The position numbers and the translations under genes were made by a program. Below, in pieces: positions 6,425 to 7,525 of a stretch of 7,525 nucleotides of DNA (its first letter is position 1; every line of letters starts with the position of its first letter). Source of the stretch: an uncultured Roseiflexaceae bacterium (lineage in GTDB: Bacteria > Chloroflexota > Chloroflexia > Chloroflexales > Roseiflexaceae); contig CAIZHO010000099.1 in the NCBI GenBank assembly GCA_903932805.1, positions 1-7,525 on the forward strand, given 5' to 3'. The notes beneath the pieces are model-generated. The model was not told the DNA's origin and did not search any database. It saw nothing but the letters and a program-made list of their open reading frames with translations.

Positions 6425-7018
6425 ATGCAACCACGCCAGGCAACTGTGAATCGCACCACCGGTGAGACGTCCATTGCGCTCACCCTCACCATCGACGGGA
6501 CCGGTCGCTGCCAAGCCGATACGGGCATCGGCTTTCTCGATCACATGCTGACCCTCTTTGCAAAGCACGGTCAATTTGACATAACGGTCAAGGCCACTGG
6601 TGATCTCCACGTCGACGATCATCACACGGCAGAGGATGTGTCGATTTGTCTGGGGCAGGCAATCGACAAAGCACTCGGGGATCGCGCCGGGATTGTCCGG
6701 ACCGCACACAGCTATGTCCCAATGGACGAAGCATTGGGCTTTGTGGCGGTAGACCTCGGCGGTCGTCCGTATTGTGTTTTTGGTGCCGAGTTTGTCACCC
6801 CGCGGGTGGGGACGTTGGGCACCGATGTGCTTTTTCACCTGTTCGAAAGCATGGCAATCCATGCGCGCATGAACCTGCACGCACGGGTTGAGTATGGTCG
6901 CAATGATCATCACAAAATCGAAGCGCTCTACAAAGCCTTCGGTCGTGCACTCGACGCAGCCACTATGCGTGACCCGCGGTTAGGCAACACTGTCCCCAGC
7001 ACCAAGGGGGTACTGTAG
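6425..7018 (+). CDS. hisB: Imidazoleglycerol-phosphate dehydratase
   Basis: A complete 197-residue monofunctional HisB, which dehydrates imidazole glycerol phosphate to imidazole acetol phosphate in histidine biosynthesis. The enzyme works in the cytosol as a manganese-dependent 24-mer. Both metal-binding histidine motifs are intact: [14 protein letters not shown] (36-49) with DDHHTAEDV (64-72) in the first half, and [11 protein letters not shown] (140-150) with [18 protein letters not shown] (159-176) in the second. The end, PSTKGVL, is the usual HisB C terminus. The ATG at 6425 has GAGGA 4 nt upstream and gives the normal family start ([12 protein letters not shown]). The frame is open further back to 6107, but only as a shadow of the GH116 gene. 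No phosphatase domain is fused, unlike the enterobacterial bifunctional enzyme. No other his gene is in the window, so the pathway genes appear dispersed here. A palindrome begins at the first base after the stop. Confidence 0.96.
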   Translation: MQPRQATVNRTTGETSIALTLTIDGTGRCQADTGIGFLDHMLTLFAKHGQFDITVKATGDLHVDDHHTAEDVSICLGQAIDKALGDRAGIVRTAHSYVPMDEALGFVAVDLGGRPYCVFGAEFVTPRVGTLGTDVLFHLFESMAIHARMNLHARVEYGRNDHHKIEALYKAFGRALDAATMRDPRLGNTVPSTKGVL

Positions 7019-7092
7019 GGGCGAGGCATGCCTCGCCCGTCGTGTGAATGGCATGCCTCGCCCGTCGTGTGAATGGCATGCCTTGCCCGTCG
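7019..7092. repeat. 20-bp palindrome plus 25-bp tandem repeat after hisB
   Basis: Directly after the hisB TAG, GGGCGAGGCA (7019-7028) is followed by its exact reverse complement (7029-7038), making a perfect 20-bp palindrome centred on GGCATGCC. From 7025 a 25-nt unit, beginning GGCATGCCTCGCCCGTCG and ending TGTGAAT, is repeated: 7025-7049, an identical copy 7050-7074, and a shortened third copy 7075-7092 with one C-to-T change. Only the first copy has the upstream half needed for the full palindrome. There is no T-run, so it is not a standard intrinsic terminator, but the hairpin could stabilise the hisB 3' end. It fills most of the gap to the convergent membrane-protein gene, and I see nothing else between 7093 and 7114. 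Confidence 0.85.
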
Positions 7093-7114
7093 CTACCACC
7101 ATTCCTCACCAGTC

Positions 7115-7525
7115 TTAGGACGCGCGTCTGCGCGTCTGCATCAGGACACGTTGCGCAGCAACTGCTGCGCAACCGCTCAAGACGCAGACACCTGCGCAGA
7201 GACTCAAGGGCCACAACAATACTCCCGTCACCATAATGACGGTGAAGTAGCCGGCCGCAGCAAGTGCCGCACATGCCCCTGCCCGGATGAGGGTTCGGAG
7301 CGACAACGACGTGCCGTACCGCGCGAGCACCATATCGAGCACCTCGGCGATGATGGCTGCTCCACCCACGCCCATTGCGAAGCGATACTGATCATCCATG
7401 AGGGCAACCAAGAGTGCGTTGAGCACGACGGCAAATGTCAGACTGCCAAAGCCGAACCGACGTGCGACTAACCATGCACCGACAAGGCCGGTGACGACCG
7501 AGTGAAAAATAATCCCAACCAACCC
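7115..7525 (-). CDS. Multi-pass membrane protein, C-terminal part (start outside window)
   Basis: The frame is open to the window edge, and the only start near it is a TTG at 7520-7522 with no room for a ribosome site, so the gene probably begins outside. The visible 136 or so residues are strongly hydrophobic and suggest about five membrane helices: GIIFHSVVTGLVGAWLVA, SLTFAVVLNALLVALM, FAMGVGGAAIIAEVLDMVLA, a helix around AGACAALAAAGYFTVIMVTG and one around LSLCAGVCVLSGCAAVAAQ. Short polar links (ARRFGF, DDQYR, RYGTS) separate them, and the positively charged tail QTRRRAS suggests a cytoplasmic C terminus. I do not recognise the family. It has no catalytic or ATP-binding motif in view and could be a small permease subunit or a structural membrane protein. 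Its stop codon lies 97 nt from the hisB stop, in convergent orientation. The 3' end contains the nested dyad described separately. Confidence 0.7.
   Translation of the reverse strand, partial: GLVGIIFHSVVTGLVGAWLVARRFGFGSLTFAVVLNALLVALMDDQYRFAMGVGGAAIIAEVLDMVLARYGTSLSLRTLIRAGACAALAAAGYFTVIMVTGVLLWPLSLCAGVCVLSGCAAVAAQRVLMQTRRRAS
7127..7200. repeat. Nested inverted repeat inside the 3' end of the membrane-protein gene
   Basis: The core is a 10-bp perfect stem, GTTGCGCAGC (7150-7159) with GCTGCGCAAC (7164-7173), around a 4-nt AACT loop. On each side, after exactly 10 unpaired bases, a second pair follows: GTCTGC (7134-7139) with GCAGAC (7184-7189). Beyond that is a third pair, TCTGCGC (7127-7133) with GCGCAGA (7194-7200), with 4 extra bases on the right side only. 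The structure overlaps codons for the C-terminal 25 or so residues of the membrane protein. Ala/Gln/Arg-rich codons in GC-rich DNA could produce part of this by chance. Confidence 0.6.

Noticed and set aside
7025..7092. A possible CRISPR array after hisB
   Set aside because: The units abut with no spacers, there are fewer than three full copies, and no cas gene is present.

Overview
This 7.5 kb window of moderately GC-rich DNA is ordinary bacterial chromosome. Repeats mark the gene ends, and there are signs of gene decay on the left side. The short intergenic repeats are built around GCATGC and GGCATGCC, and they lie beside GH116-type glycosidase, DUF1801, MmgE/PrpD and DAO-family genes. This combination reminds me of filamentous Chloroflexota (Chloroflexia). 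That placement is an inference from style, not something shown by a marker gene.

Left block (1-3450). The C-terminal part of an aldo/keto reductase enters on the + strand. It ends convergently against a minus-strand DUF1801 (YdhG-like) gene, with a perfect 28-bp palindrome between them. Upstream on the minus strand lie a 100-bp gap holding a tandem 30-bp repeat, a full-length FAD-dependent DAO-family oxidoreductase, a MmgE/PrpD-family gene and a 56-residue ORF. The MmgE/PrpD protein seems to have lost about a quarter of its length from the middle of its C-terminal half. The 56-residue ORF looks like the first part of a polysaccharide deacetylase. The last three genes form a tight minus-strand unit (21-nt gap, then an ATGA overlap) behind a recognisable extended -10 promoter. 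I read this as a catabolic operon that is partly decayed or has been rebuilt by in-frame deletion.

Middle (3489-3604). A complete minus-strand tRNA-Arg(UCG) has its own promoter, an encoded CCA end and a strong intrinsic terminator.

Right block (3675-7018). A plus-strand, operon-like series contains a 75-residue protein of unknown function, an 806-residue glycoside hydrolase of the GH116/DUF608 (GBA2-like) family, and a complete monofunctional HisB of histidine biosynthesis. Directly after the hisB stop codon come a perfect 20-bp palindrome and a 25-bp tandem repeat.

Right edge (7115-7525). A minus-strand multi-pass membrane protein enters from outside the window. Its 3' end contains an unusually ordered nested dyad symmetry.

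I did not find a defence system, CRISPR array, insertion sequence, prophage or clearly unprecedented system. The most interesting items are the shortened MmgE/PrpD gene translationally coupled to a deacetylase remnant, the GCATGC-centred repeats at gene 3' ends, and the unknown 75-residue protein that opens the GH116-hisB operon.
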